A stretch of DNA of 64,000 nucleotides from Cerasicoccus arenae (lineage in GTDB: Bacteria > Verrucomicrobiota > Verrucomicrobiia > Opitutales > Cerasicoccaceae). The first letter of the stretch is position 1. Each line of letters begins with the position of its first letter. Under the pieces are notes generated by a model. That model did no database searches. It saw only the letters and a program-made list of their open reading frames with translations, and had not been told where the DNA came from. The stretch spans positions 1 to 64,000 of the forward strand of contig NZ_BMXG01000022.1 in the NCBI RefSeq assembly GCF_014651635.1, read 5' to 3'. Positions 1 to 10,163 of the stretch are shown here, one piece after another. The position numbers were made by a program, and so were the translations under genes.

Positions 1-604
1 AAGCACAGCCCGGAGCAGATCAGCGGTGCGCTGCGGCGGGAGGGCCAACGAGCTCCTTCACGCACGAGCATCTACACGTTCACCCGGGCTGCCCGCGACC
101 GTGGCGGACGGCTTTACCTGCACCTGCGCATCAACGGCAAACGCCGCTATCGCCACAAGAACAAAACCAGCCGCAGCAAGCTTCCAAACCGCGTGGGCAT
201 TGAGCAGCGCCCGCCCATCGTGGGGCGACGTGAGCGTTACGGCGACCGGGAGTGCGACCTTATCGCGAGTTGCCGGGGCGGTGGCTATCTGCTGCTGAGC
301 CTGTACGAACGCAAGAGCCGCTACGGACGCCTGGTGCTGCTGCCGAGCAAGGATGCCACGGTTGACCGCCCAGGCTATCATCACGGCCCTGGCTGGCTAC
401 TTTTGCCAGCCCTACCACTCCTGGGAGAAAGGCGGCGTCGAAAACTTCAACGGACTCGTCCGCCAATACTTCCCCAAGGGAACCAACTTCCTCGATGAGG
501 GCGAGGCTAGCCTCGCCCTCATCGAAACCGAACTGAATCAACGCCCACGCAAGACCTTGCACTTCCTTTCACCCAACAACCTACAACACAGAATCGCCGC
601 TTGA
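1..604 (+). pseudogene. Broken IS30-family transposase, 5' end outside window
   Basis: The reading frame is open from base 1 to about 355 and contains IS30-type features: a helix-turn-helix-like stretch, then GDRECDLIA (the usual GDWEGDLI with the first catalytic Asp) and YERKSRYGRL. Near 353 the similarity moves to another frame, which continues as YHSWEKGGVENFNGLVRQY and NQRPRKTLHF to the stop at 602-604. The segment between AIITALAG and YFCQPYHSWEKG lacks the TFDNGKEF block with the second catalytic Asp, so there is both a frameshift and an internal deletion. The catalytic Glu (ENFNG) is kept. An inactive remnant; the true 5' end lies outside the window. It abuts the 3' side of the tmRNA gene. 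Family assignment is confident from motifs; exact IS type is not known. Confidence 0.85.
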
Positions 605-680
605 CCCACTCGACCCAACATAACGAATTATTACCTAGCTGTTGGAATTCACGGTGTATTGAGGATTACGAAGGGGTTAA

Positions 681-1053
<373 letters not shown>

Positions 1054-1243
1054 TTTGATTGGGGAGGCATGACTTTAGCCTCTCAAAGATCAAGTGAAGA
1101 ATATCTATCACAATTCTCATGAAGTCAAGGTTGACTAAGCAGTTACTTGTAAATCGAATTCTTTACCTGCTTTTTGAAGGAAGCTCAGGGCGCTTTATGT
1201 GGAAGGCTCTTGAGCTAAATCTACGATTTTAAAATCACCAGAC

Positions 1244-1795
1244 TTGCATCCAACACATAAATTTTCATATCAATCGTATATGTTTTTTGGGGGTAAGCGT
1301 GCATGTGTGTTTGGTGGTCTGTTCTTGTATGGGGGCAAGGCCTTAGCGCTTAGCCTGCTTTCACCCGCTTTCACAGATGGTGGGGTGATTTCCAATTTAT
1401 ATGCGGATGCGACATCAGAGGTTTCACCTCCGCTGCAATGGCGGGGAGCTTCTAGGCGAACGGTTAGCTATGTGCTGATTGTCGATGAGCCCCGCGATTC
1501 GGGCCCAAATGTTGTTCATTGGGTCATCTATAACATCCCGGCATCTTGGTCTGATTTGCCGGAGGATTTTAATGTGGAATCGGATGAGCGTAGAGAATCG
1601 GTGCAGGTTGGCCTTAATAGTTGGGCAAAAACTGATTGGACTGGAGTCGAGTTAAAAGGTGCTCAGTTGCATTTTCAACTGATTGCGATAAACCGTTTTT
1701 TAAAGTTTAACGACTCGCCAGATGCATTGACTGTTTTGTCTGCGATCGAAGATTATATTGTAGACGAGGGCGAAATCTCGGCTACGTGCCCATAG
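1244..1795 (+). CDS. YbhB/YbcL-type PEBP-like protein
   Basis: Phosphatidylethanolamine-binding/Raf-kinase-inhibitor-like family; the bacterial members have no settled substrate. Visible family blocks are FTDGGVISNLYADATSEVSPPLQW, in which the SPPLQW core is diagnostic, then VDEPRD, and VVHWVIYNIPA, which holds the conserved His of the ligand pocket. The C-terminal half is more divergent and lacks the clear GY.GP.PP.G block of typical YbhB, so the pocket may be altered. The first residues before FTDGG are hydrophobic and could be a short signal segment; the ATG at 1280 is an alternative start. It sits nine bases before the YihY-type gene and may share its transcript. Confidence 0.8.
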   Translation: MHPTHKFSYQSYMFFGGKRACVFGGLFLYGGKALALSLLSPAFTDGGVISNLYADATSEVSPPLQWRGASRRTVSYVLIVDEPRDSGPNVVHWVIYNIPASWSDLPEDFNVESDERRESVQVGLNSWAKTDWTGVELKGAQLHFQLIAINRFLKFNDSPDALTVLSAIEDYIVDEGEISATCP

Positions 1796-1804
1796 AGTGT
1801 CTCG

Positions 1805-2671
1805 ATGCTTGCTCCTAAGGTGAGAAGTGGCAGGGTCATCGACATGAGGCGCTGGGGCAAATTTCTGTTACGCGTGGTGGCACGTTGGATGCAAGCAGAT
1901 GGGTTTGGCCTGTCAGCATCGATTTCCTTTTACATGCTGTTTTCGTCCGCCCCTTTGATTGTCTTTGCTTTGATGATTGCGGGGAAGTTTCTCGGCGAAG
2001 AGAGCGCTCGGAAGGCGGCGGCTGATTGGCTGAACGGCTTTATGTCGCAAGTCGAGGCTGCTGCACTGATCGATATGGTCCGGCCAGACACATTCGAGAG
2101 ACAGGGGTGGCTGTTGGCTGTAGTATCTGGGCTGACTTTATTTTGGGCCGCCACTCTTATCTTCGTAAGAATGCGAATCAGCGTGAATGCTCTTCTGAAG
2201 ATCAAAAGTAAAGATATGCGGCAAGCCGTGAAGCGAAGTTTGCTGGGTCGCTTGAATGCCTTCGTTTTTACATTGGCTGCCGGATTGATCTTTGTTGCTG
2301 GGATCTTGTTAACAGCGATAGCGCCAAAGGTCTTGTCGCTCTTTTTATCTGATAGCACTGTTTGGATTCAATTCGCGATAGACGTGATTAACGGCTTGCT
2401 TGTTTTTATAGCAGTATCGGCGATTATGAGGCTCTTGGCAGTGCATCCGCCGAGTTGGCGGGCGATTTTAATCGGGAGCCTGTTCGTGCTCGTAACCTTT
2501 GAAATCGGTCGTGTCTTGGTGAATGTCTACCTAGGTAAAAGCGAAATAGCGTCTGCATATGGGGCGGCTAATACACTCGTGGTCTTTCTTCTCTGGATTT
2601 ACTATACAGCGCAGATGCTGCTGTTTGGCGTCGCAATTGCGGGAACAGTGGACTCCTCACGTAAGGAATAA
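1805..2671 (+). CDS. YihY/BrkB-family inner-membrane protein
   Basis: 288 residues, mostly hydrophobic, with about six predicted membrane segments. Family features are the amphipathic N-terminal region GLSASISFYMLFSSAPLIV, the following GEESARKAAADWL segment, and the C-terminal YGAANTLVVFLLWIYYTAQM block that is diagnostic of YihY/BrkB proteins. These were once called ribonuclease BN by mistake; their transport role is not established. The gene follows the PEBP-like gene closely. ATG at 1844 (MRRWGK) is a possible alternative start that removes 13 hydrophilic residues. Length is normal for the family. Confidence 0.88.
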   Translation: MLAPKVRSGRVIDMRRWGKFLLRVVARWMQADGFGLSASISFYMLFSSAPLIVFALMIAGKFLGEESARKAAADWLNGFMSQVEAAALIDMVRPDTFERQGWLLAVVSGLTLFWAATLIFVRMRISVNALLKIKSKDMRQAVKRSLLGRLNAFVFTLAAGLIFVAGILLTAIAPKVLSLFLSDSTVWIQFAIDVINGLLVFIAVSAIMRLLAVHPPSWRAILIGSLFVLVTFEIGRVLVNVYLGKSEIASAYGAANTLVVFLLWIYYTAQMLLFGVAIAGTVDSSRKE

Positions 2672-2754
2672 CGATGCCGTTTATCCAAATTTCTTGCTAA
2701 GCCGACGGTGAGTCGCTTGCTTATCTTGTTTCGCCGGAACCCCGGCCAACGATT

Positions 2755-3855
2755 ATGGAAGGCATCCCCGATATTGACCCTTTTCGCGCAAGGCGCGCCG
2801 AGCTTGATAAGCTCATGGCGCAGCCGGATTTCTTTATGGACCAAAGGCGGGCCAAAGACATTTCCCGCGAGCACACCCACGTATCCAATCTGATCCGGCT
2901 TTACGACCGGCTAGCCAATCTTGAGCGAGAGTTGGATGAGAATAGGGAAATGGCCGAAGACACATCTGCCGATCCCGAGTTACGCGAACTCGCGATGGAA
3001 GAAGTCACTTTAGGCGAGAGCAAATACGATCAATATCGCGAAGACCTGCTTCTGGCAATGCTGCCGCCTGACCGAACCGATTCACGCAACACAATTGTTG
3101 AAGTCCGTGGTGGTGCAGGGGGGGATGAAGCCAATATCTTTGCTGGTGACCTTTACCGGATGTATCAGCGTTTGGCTGATCGCCAAGGGTGGAAAATTGA
3201 GACGATGGGCATGAACGAATCCGACGTAGGCGGCTTTCGCGAAGTTGCCTTTCTCATCTCCGGCGAGGATGTTTACAAGAGGCTAAAATACGAAAGCGGT
3301 GTTCATCGTGTGCAGCGCGTCCCGGCAACAGAATCTCAAGGTCGTATACATACCTCGACAGCGACTGTGGCCGTGCTGCCAGAGGCGGAGGAGGTGGATG
3401 TTGAAATCCGCCCCGACGATTTGGAAATCACGACTTGTCGGGCCAGCGGTGCTGGTGGTCAGCATGTTAATAAGACCGAATCCGCCGTCCAGCTAACCCA
3501 CATCCCGAGCGGCATCATGGTCTACTGCGCGGATGAGCGTTCGCAGATGAAGAACCGTGCTAAGGCAATGAAGGTGCTCCGCTCGCGTTTGTTGGAGCGA
3601 AAGCAGAAGGAAGAAGCCGACAAGTATGCTGAGTACCGAAGGAGTCAGATTGGTACTGGGGACCGCTCTGAGCGCATCCGCACCTATAATTTCCCTCAAA
3701 GCCGCCTAACGGATCACCGCATTGGGCTGACCGTGCACAGTCTGACAGCGGTCATGGATGGCGATCTGGACGAGATCATTGATGCCCTTGCGACGGCCGA
3801 TACTGCCGCACGCCTCAAGGCGCTACTGGCAGAAAATACGGCCCGCATTTCTTAG
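2755..3855 (+). CDS. prfA: Peptide chain release factor 1
   Basis: Recognises UAA and UAG in the ribosomal A site and triggers peptide release. The codon-reading PAT tripeptide is at residues 190-192 within [15 protein letters not shown], which separates RF1 from RF2 (SPF). The catalytic GGQ is at 234-236 in [16 protein letters not shown], where the Gln is normally methylated by PrmC; no prmC is seen nearby. The N-terminal helical domain and C-terminal domain are complete, and 366 residues is the usual length. The stop codon is four bases before ispE, so the two are probably translated from one mRNA. Confidence 0.97.
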   Translation: MEGIPDIDPFRARRAELDKLMAQPDFFMDQRRAKDISREHTHVSNLIRLYDRLANLERELDENREMAEDTSADPELRELAMEEVTLGESKYDQYREDLLLAMLPPDRTDSRNTIVEVRGGAGGDEANIFAGDLYRMYQRLADRQGWKIETMGMNESDVGGFREVAFLISGEDVYKRLKYESGVHRVQRVPATESQGRIHTSTATVAVLPEAEEVDVEIRPDDLEITTCRASGAGGQHVNKTESAVQLTHIPSGIMVYCADERSQMKNRAKAMKVLRSRLLERKQKEEADKYAEYRRSQIGTGDRSERIRTYNFPQSRLTDHRIGLTVHSLTAVMDGDLDEIIDALATADTAARLKALLAENTARIS

Positions 3856-3859
3856 TCCC

Positions 3860-4744
3860 ATGTCGAGCCTAACCCTGTTGTCGCCGGCAAAGGTCAACCT
3901 GGTCCTCGCCATTACTGGCGTTCGAGCGGACGGCTTTCATGACCTTGTCAGCTTGGTCGCACCCGTTGCTTTCGGCGATCAGGTAACTGTCACCTTGACG
4001 AACGAGGGGGGGGGGGACCAACTGACTTGCGATTTTCCAGGAGTGCCGACAGATAGCACAAATCTCGCTTTGCGCGCGGTGGAGGCCTTTCGTCGTCGGC
4101 ATCCATTTGAGGCCTCAGTGAGAGTGGATCTTGATAAAAAAATCCCGGCAGGAGCTGGGCTAGGGGGGGGGAGTAGTAATGCTTCCACGGTGCTTTCTTC
4201 GATTAATGAACTTTTGGACAAACCATTGACTATCAATGAGTTGATCGAAGTCTCGTCGGAGCTTGGATCGGATTGTCCGCTCTTCCTTGCTCAAAAGCCC
4301 GTAATTATGAGGGGGCGAGGTGATCAACTGGAGTCTCTGGCAACCGCCGCAGAGGAGGCACTTTCCGGGCAGAGACTGATTCTCTTTAAGCCGAGTTTTG
4401 GGGTTGAGACGGGCTGGGCATATGGGCGCATGAAGGCTAACGGAACTTGGTATTGCCCAGCGACCGAAGCCGAGGCAATGCTGGCCGAATGGCAGGCCGG
4501 GTCAGATTTATGTAAAGTCCCTTTGTTCAACAACATGCAACAGGCAGCCTTCGAGAAATTTCTCGCATTGCCGGTGCTTTTAGAGCTGATTCGGGAGCGC
4601 CATGACGCCCGTTGTATTATGAGTGGCAGCGGCAGCGCTTGCCTCGTTTGGCTGGAACCAGATATGGCGAGCGAATCGATTATTGCGACGATTCAGGAGT
4701 GCCTGGGAGAGGCTGCTTTCTGGGTGGAAACGTCCATTGCTTAA
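3860..4744 (+). CDS. ispE: 4-diphosphocytidyl-2-C-methyl-D-erythritol kinase
   Basis: MEP isoprenoid pathway, ATP-dependent phosphorylation of the 2-hydroxyl of CDP-methylerythritol. The GHMP-kinase ATP loop is IPAGAGLGGGSSNAS at residues 95-109; the N-terminal SPAKVNLVLAITG and the C-terminal MSGSGSACLVW blocks fit IspE. The reading frame is open further upstream inside prfA, but ATG at 3860 places the conserved N-terminus correctly and gives 294 residues, the normal size. Two G homopolymers lie inside the gene: 11 G at 4006-4016, coding a variable Gly loop, and 9 G at 4163-4171, coding the ATP-loop glycines. Slippage at either would inactivate an enzyme expected to be essential. Confidence 0.94.
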   Translation: MSSLTLLSPAKVNLVLAITGVRADGFHDLVSLVAPVAFGDQVTVTLTNEGGGDQLTCDFPGVPTDSTNLALRAVEAFRRRHPFEASVRVDLDKKIPAGAGLGGGSSNASTVLSSINELLDKPLTINELIEVSSELGSDCPLFLAQKPVIMRGRGDQLESLATAAEEALSGQRLILFKPSFGVETGWAYGRMKANGTWYCPATEAEAMLAEWQAGSDLCKVPLFNNMQQAAFEKFLALPVLLELIRERHDARCIMSGSGSACLVWLEPDMASESIIATIQECLGEAAFWVETSIA

Positions 4745-4870
4745 TCGATTGATTCGCCTAAATCATACCTCTTTGGGGCTAAACGGATTTATCTTGCCTG
4801 TATCGTATTGACGATCAGTCTTTTAAAAATAACAGAGCTGTTTGTATACCCCTTTTGAACTTTTTGCTGA

Positions 4871-6643
4871 ATGGAATCGGAAATGCCTAAAGAGATCGTC
4901 TTGGACGGTATCGCCGCCTCTCCGGGCGTTGCGCATGGCTTAGCTTTCGTTATCTTACAGAAGGAGTTAGAAATTCCTGTCTATGAAATTCCGGCCAAAC
5001 AGCTGGAACATGAAAAGGAGCGGTTTGAAAAAGCACTCCTTGAGGCTCGTCGGCAAATAGCCCAAATACGACACGAAATTGCGGAACGCCTAGGCGAAAA
5101 TGAAGCCCGCATTTTTGACGCCCACATCATGGTTTTGGAGGACCGTGCGCTGATCGAGGAAACTCTCCGCGAAATGGAGGATACCGCCTATAACGTGGAA
5201 TATTGCTTCCGCGAGGTCAGCAACCGTTTCATTGAGGCTTTTGAGTCCCTACAGGACGATTACCTGAAAGAGCGTGTTAAGGATATTGAGGATGTTTCCC
5301 GCCGAGTCTTGCAGATCCTTCTCGGGCAGACTCAACGCAATTTAATGGAGCTGGTTTCCGAGCGGATTATTGTCTCGGAAGACATCACTCCGTCGGAGGC
5401 TGCTGGCTTTGATAAAAAGAAGGTATTGGGTGTTTTAACGGACTCCGGCAGCCGGACGAGCCATGCGGTGATCATGGCCCGATCAATGGGTGTGCCTGCA
5501 GTTGTCGGCCTGCACAATGCATCCGAACAGCTTAATAATGAAGACTATATACTGATCGATGGCTACGACGGTATTGTCATCATCAACCCGACCGAGGAGA
5601 CCCTTTTCCGTTACGGGGAGCTGAAAAGCGAGCGCCAGACGATCCAACGCGTATTTGAATCTTCGGCGCTCTTACCTGCGACAACGGCTGACGGTCATCG
5701 GCTGGAAATCGGCGCGAACATTGGCGGTCCGGAAGACTGTGAACGGGCCATTGAGCGTGGGGCAGAAGGCGTGGGCCTTTACCGCACCGAATCTCTCTAC
5801 ATGCAGCATGATTCCTTCCCTGATGAGGAGGAGCAGTATGCTGCCTATCGTGAGGTAGCTGAGACTTTGGCCCCGCACCCCGTTATTTTGCGGACACTGG
5901 ATCTGGGCGGTGATAAGCATTTGTCTGACTATTTTGTGCAGAACGAGAGCAATCCCTTTATGGGCTTTCGGGCGATACGCTTTTGCCTGGAGCATCGGGA
6001 ATTGTTTAAGGATCAGCTCCGCGCCATCCTGCGGGCTAGCGCAGTCGGCAATGTGAAGATCATGTATCCGATGATCAGTACGCAGGACGAACTCGTGGCG
6101 GCCAATCTCCTGTTGGAAGAGGCTAAGAACGAATGTCGGGAGCGGAATCAGAAGTTTGATGAAAAGATCGAAGTCGGTGCAATGATTGAGATCCCTGGTG
6201 CCGCCTACACGTGTGACTTGCTTGCCGAGCACTGTCAGTTTTTCAGCATCGGCACGAATGACCTGATCCAATACCTGCTCGCGGTGGACCGTGTTAATGA
6301 TCGTATTGCGCATCTTTACGAGCCGAATCACCCTGCGGTGATCCGCACGCTCAATACGATCATTTCGACGGCGAACAAGCACAATATTCATGTGGGAGTT
6401 TGCGGCGAAATGGCCGGTGATCCGATCTATGTCCCGTTACTTTTTGGTCTTGGGGCCAACGAGATCAGCGCGACGGGCACGGTATTACCCGAGATTAAAT
6501 ATCTTATCCGCAAGATGAAGCTTTCCGATGCTCAGGCACTCGCCAAAAGGGTTCTCAAGGAATCGGACCCGTATGCGATCAAGCTCTTGTTGACTCGTTT
6601 TTATGAGGCGCAGATGAGCGATGTGCTGGAGCCGATCGACTAA
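4871..6643 (+). CDS. ptsI: PTS enzyme I (PEP-protein phosphotransferase)
   Basis: Transfers phosphate from PEP to HPr. Order of domains: N-terminal HPr-binding and phospho-His domain with GSRTSHAVIMARSMGVPA and the active His near residue 198, then the PEP-binding barrel with LGGDKHL, GAMIEIPGAAY, FFSIGTNDLIQYLLAVDR and the catalytic Cys near 511 in VGVCGEMAGD. 590 residues is standard and no GAF domain is present, so it is EI rather than PtsP. No HPr or EII gene is adjacent, so it may serve a regulatory PTS; that is inference. The second ATG at 4883 (MPKEIVLDG) fits the usual EI N-terminus equally well. Confidence 0.96.
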   Translation: MESEMPKEIVLDGIAASPGVAHGLAFVILQKELEIPVYEIPAKQLEHEKERFEKALLEARRQIAQIRHEIAERLGENEARIFDAHIMVLEDRALIEETLREMEDTAYNVEYCFREVSNRFIEAFESLQDDYLKERVKDIEDVSRRVLQILLGQTQRNLMELVSERIIVSEDITPSEAAGFDKKKVLGVLTDSGSRTSHAVIMARSMGVPAVVGLHNASEQLNNEDYILIDGYDGIVIINPTEETLFRYGELKSERQTIQRVFESSALLPATTADGHRLEIGANIGGPEDCERAIERGAEGVGLYRTESLYMQHDSFPDEEEQYAAYREVAETLAPHPVILRTLDLGGDKHLSDYFVQNESNPFMGFRAIRFCLEHRELFKDQLRAILRASAVGNVKIMYPMISTQDELVAANLLLEEAKNECRERNQKFDEKIEVGAMIEIPGAAYTCDLLAEHCQFFSIGTNDLIQYLLAVDRVNDRIAHLYEPNHPAVIRTLNTIISTANKHNIHVGVCGEMAGDPIYVPLLFGLGANEISATGTVLPEIKYLIRKMKLSDAQALAKRVLKESDPYAIKLLLTRFYEAQMSDVLEPID

Positions 6644-6827
6644 CGCTCTATTAGCAGGCTGACCGATGGAATCGCGAGGATTCGTTTCTCTATTTTGGTA
6701 ATGAAACGATGATGGGCGCTGTATGTCATTTATTCACAGATCGCTTTCTGTTAATCTTTTTCATTTGTATTACGCCATCATTTCACTTGGCATGGTGTGC
6801 AACTTTCCGTAACCCTCACGGTTTAAG

Positions 6828-7247
6828 ATGCTGGCACAACCGCAGCCCAACCCCAGAATGACCGACATAAAAGCTCACGCAGGAAAATTTAACGCCGTCG
6901 CCGGAATTGCGGCGTTGGTCCTCGCAGCTGCGATTATTATCGTGCTGGTGATCGCCTTGAAGGGCGGTAGCACATCGCACCTTGAGCCATTTCCCACCAC
7001 GGACTATCTACAGTCTCCACAGAATTTTTTAGGTAATTCCTACCGAATCGACGCGCAAGTCGAGTCAATGCTCAGTTATCGTCCCGGTGTCGGCCGTCTG
7101 CTGGTCGTTAAGACTGATGGCCGTCCAGTGCCGGTGTTTTTGCCAGAAGGCTTGGCCGACAGTATTCACACGGGCCAACGTTACAACCTGGGCGTTAGTG
7201 TCCAGGACGGTGGCCTGATTTACATCAACGAGCTTGAGAAATATTAA
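6828..7247 (+). CDS. Small membrane-anchored protein, unknown function
   Basis: 139 residues. After a short hydrophilic start there is one strong membrane segment (about residues 23-45, rich in Ala, Val and Ile) followed by a predicted periplasmic domain of about 90 residues. That domain resembles a small beta-barrel in pattern: strands around YRIDAQVESML, RLLVVKTDGRPVPVFLPEGL and RYNLGVSVQDGGLIYINEL, reminiscent of OB-like folds that bind ligands or nucleic acid. No catalytic motif is visible. It precedes the secreted TPR-like protein by about 85 bases in the same direction and may be co-transcribed. The ATG at 6858 is an alternative start. Confidence 0.7.
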   Translation: MLAQPQPNPRMTDIKAHAGKFNAVAGIAALVLAAAIIIVLVIALKGGSTSHLEPFPTTDYLQSPQNFLGNSYRIDAQVESMLSYRPGVGRLLVVKTDGRPVPVFLPEGLADSIHTGQRYNLGVSVQDGGLIYINELEKY

Positions 7248-7333
7248 CAGTTTCCTGGTTTGAATCCAGCTGGGACAGTGGTTAGTGTGTTGGAAAGATT
7301 TTCGCCAAACCAGGATTCTTAATTAGATACGCC

Positions 7334-9322
7334 ATGAAAAAGCCAATCGCCGTTCTTGCTCTTCTGTCCACTTCTTTGCTTTTCGGACAGGCTTACGATT
7401 CATCTTCTGGCGGAGGCGGCTCACCAAATTTTTTTGGCGGAGGCGGCGGTAATGGTGGGTCTAGTGGCTCCGGCGGTTCCAGCGGCGCTGAGAACCAGAA
7501 TAACGTGATGAACGTCGGTTCCGGCGCGGGCTTATTTGAGAGCCAGACCTCGGAGAATATGGCCGACCGCGTGTTCAACGTCGACAGCGATTCAGTCAAT
7601 TTCGAAGACGGCACTTACAATTGGAAGGGCCGCACTTTTAATGTGGGCAACAACCGTGTCGCCCGCGCCCGCTTCGAGCGCTATCTAGCCACGCCCGACC
7701 TGAATACCAACGATGAGATTTATCTAGGTATCCTTCAGCGCATCGCGCAGCTCTTGTCTCTCGTTGGCGAAGATAATATGAAGGACACAGCAACGCTGTC
7801 CGACGAAGTCTTTCAAGCCTGGCAAATGCTTTTTAAGGCCGCACGTTATGAAATGGACCAAGGCATTTCCATTACCGTGGCCAATCAAGTTTACAATGTC
7901 TGGCGTATTCGTGACGAAAACACCAGCCTGACGCGAGCACGTCAACTGATGGACGAAGAGATGGAAGATGCACAAGGGCAGTTACTCTCACAGAGCGCCC
8001 AAGAGGAATATGAGCATGAGCAGCGGCAGCGTTTGAAATCTGAAGGTCGCCATACGGGCCAAGCTTATGAGGGCGTAACGGACACAACTTTTGGTGCTCA
8101 AAAGTTGGTCAATATTCAAACCCAGATGGCCGCGATGGAGACGCTGAAAGTCGCTAATGGCCAAGTTGCCAAGCTTCAGTTCCAATCGCAGATTGTAAAC
8201 CTGCTTCTAACGCGCCGTTTTGAGCATTGCATGATCGCATCGCAGTTTTACCGCTTTGCCTTCAAAGGCTCTCACCAGACGATCACTGTGGGTGGTGAGG
8301 AGTTGGGCGCATTTTTGCCGGTATCCGACTTTACTCCAACGGTTGAAACCGTGGAGTTGCTCGCCCGTGAGGCTCAGGCTGACGTGCGCATTGGCATGAA
8401 GACGGTGGATAGCCTTTACGCCAGCAACGAGCTTTTTGGTGCATTGGAACGCCTTCAGGAGACCTTCTTTCTGGGTGAATACGAACCGGATGTACTCCAG
8501 TTCCCCGCCGAGAAAAAGCGTAAGCTGCTCGATCTTTATCGGAAAACCCGCGAGCTCCAAGTACTCATCGACCACAAAGACTATGAAGGCATTGAGCGTG
8601 TGACCGCTGAGGCCAAGGAACTGGCTTATGATTTTCCCGCTTCGCAAGTGCTTTCCGGAGTGCAGTCAGTCCAGCGAATGAGCAATCTGTCCTTAATGGC
8701 TGCTCGCCAAGCCGTAGGGCAGGGCGATTTCGCCAAAGCTGAGACCATGCTGGAGCGCGCTACTGGCCTCTGGCCGCAGAACCCCGCAATTCGGTCATAT
8801 ATGTCTGATATGGCCGACAAGGCGGATGTGGGCACGCAAGCCTCGGTCATGTTCGATGAGATGTATAACCGCAAGGACTACCGCGCCATTTATACAGAAA
8901 GCGCCAACTTCAGCGGCGCACTTATTAATGACTCCGTTCGTCGAGAAAAACTCAAGGAAGCCGTGGACAAAATTGCCCGCGTGGACTTCCTCATTGTCGG
9001 TGCCCAAGAGTTGGACGGGCAGGGGAATTCATACGCCGCATGGGAGATTCTCGCCGACGCAGAAAAGATCTATGCCGACGACTACGTTCTTGCCCGTGCC
9101 CAGGCTAAACTAGCCCCGCGAGTCGCTGATTTTGTGGGCGCACTGGATCGCGCCGAACAAGCAGAAGCAAAAGGTCAATTCGCCCTGAGCCTGACACGCT
9201 ATCTTGAGGCCAAAGAAATCTATCCGACGTCCAAAATTAGCCATCATGGCATCGAGCAAATGAGCGAGAAGGTCATGGATGGTATCCGCCCACCAGCAAA
9301 AGCCGCGCCTTCTGACAGCTAG
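7334..9322 (+). CDS. Secreted Gly-rich, TPR-like helical protein
   Basis: 662 residues with a clean signal peptide (MKKPIAVLALLSTSLLFGQA) followed by a Gly/Ser-rich linker (about residues 25-55) and then a long, mostly helical body. The C-terminal third has degenerate tetratricopeptide-like pairs, for example QGDFAKAETMLERATGLWPQNP and KGQFALSLTRYLEAKEIYPTS. No enzyme motif is visible. Such proteins occur in envelope-associated clusters of Opitutae; this is a family impression, not a match. It follows the small membrane protein and precedes tRNA-Ser, after which the accessory region starts. Start codon is secure because of the signal peptide. Confidence 0.75.
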   Translation: MKKPIAVLALLSTSLLFGQAYDSSSGGGGSPNFFGGGGGNGGSSGSGGSSGAENQNNVMNVGSGAGLFESQTSENMADRVFNVDSDSVNFEDGTYNWKGRTFNVGNNRVARARFERYLATPDLNTNDEIYLGILQRIAQLLSLVGEDNMKDTATLSDEVFQAWQMLFKAARYEMDQGISITVANQVYNVWRIRDENTSLTRARQLMDEEMEDAQGQLLSQSAQEEYEHEQRQRLKSEGRHTGQAYEGVTDTTFGAQKLVNIQTQMAAMETLKVANGQVAKLQFQSQIVNLLLTRRFEHCMIASQFYRFAFKGSHQTITVGGEELGAFLPVSDFTPTVETVELLAREAQADVRIGMKTVDSLYASNELFGALERLQETFFLGEYEPDVLQFPAEKKRKLLDLYRKTRELQVLIDHKDYEGIERVTAEAKELAYDFPASQVLSGVQSVQRMSNLSLMAARQAVGQGDFAKAETMLERATGLWPQNPAIRSYMSDMADKADVGTQASVMFDEMYNRKDYRAIYTESANFSGALINDSVRREKLKEAVDKIARVDFLIVGAQELDGQGNSYAAWEILADAEKIYADDYVLARAQAKLAPRVADFVGALDRAEQAEAKGQFALSLTRYLEAKEIYPTSKISHHGIEQMSEKVMDGIRPPAKAAPSDS

Positions 9323-9447
9323 TTGGCACGTGTTGGCCAAGTTCTATTTGGAACATACGAAAAAATCTTGCAGGCTTTTTCTTATACGGGCTTGACGGAG
9401 CGATGATGCTTTAGCATACACAACCCTTTGACTTTGCCAGTCAGCAA

Positions 9448-9537
<90 letters not shown>

Positions 9538-9625
9538 AATTCCTCTAAGTTATTGGCAGCCAGCGCCAAGCCTTTTAAACAAAGGGATTCAGGCTTGAGT
9601 GTTACACAAAACCTATGTGGAACAC

Positions 9626-10027
9626 ATGCCAAAGCGACCAGACGGCCTAGTAAATCGAAAAGGCAGCAAAATCTTTTATTGCCGTAAGCGGGTGCCGGAG
9701 AAATTGGTTCCAATTATCGGGCGGAAGAAGTTCATGGTTTCTCTGAAAACCGCCGATTACCAAGAAGCAAAGCGAAAGCTGCGTTCAGTTAAATTCGAGA
9801 TCGAGCAGAAGATCGACGCCGCAGAGCAAAAGTTGGAAAGGTCAAAGTCCGCACAGCCTACCGCGCTACTCGATGAGGAAGTCAAGGCCATGGCCATAGA
9901 TTGGTTCATTAAGCATGAACAAGACTTGGATCGTAAATACCGAAACCTACAGCCCAAAAATATCGGAGCAGCTGTTGATGGCCTAAGGGCGAATTTGGAA
10001 GGACAGCCATGCACTGGCAAGATGTAG
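9626..10027 (+). pseudogene. N-terminal remnant of a tyrosine recombinase
   Basis: About 133 residues starting MPKRPDGLVNRKGSKIFYCR. The opening NRKGSKIFYCRKRVPEKL with FMVSLKTADYQEAKRKL is typical of the arm-binding N-terminal region of phage-type integrases (the RKGSxYYFRRRVP style). The frame stops at 10025-10027 long before any catalytic domain, and no Arg-His-Arg-Tyr motifs follow, so only the N-terminal third survives. It starts about 90 bases after the 3' end of tRNA-Ser(GGA), the usual place for an integrase of an element inserted there. An earlier ATG at 9599 exists but the family pattern favours 9626. Confidence 0.75.
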
Positions 10028-10136
10028 ATGCACCCTTAATTGAGGTAAGCTTTTTCGACTTTTGGGAAACCGTCTGGCAGACATAAACTGCGGCGATGCG
10101 CTGTTGTCATGGTTTTGGGTTAAGTTCCTTCGCTTT

Positions 10137-10148
10137 TGCCTGACAGTC
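10137..10148 (-). promoter_or_regulatory. Inverted copy of the GACTGTCAGGCA site before lacI-type gene
   Basis: On the minus strand this reads GACTGTCAGGCA and continues AA, identical over 13 bases to sites at 11318 and 12260 ahead of two PEP-CTERM genes. It ends 15 bases before the ATG at 10164. Position fits an autoregulatory operator for the LacI-type protein; the assignment is inference from repetition and placement. Confidence 0.5.
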
Positions 10149-10163
10149 CGTTTTTTGTGAGCT

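Noticed and set aside
5672-6391. 239-codon frame on the minus strand
   Set aside because: Shadow of ptsI, which is certain on the plus strand.
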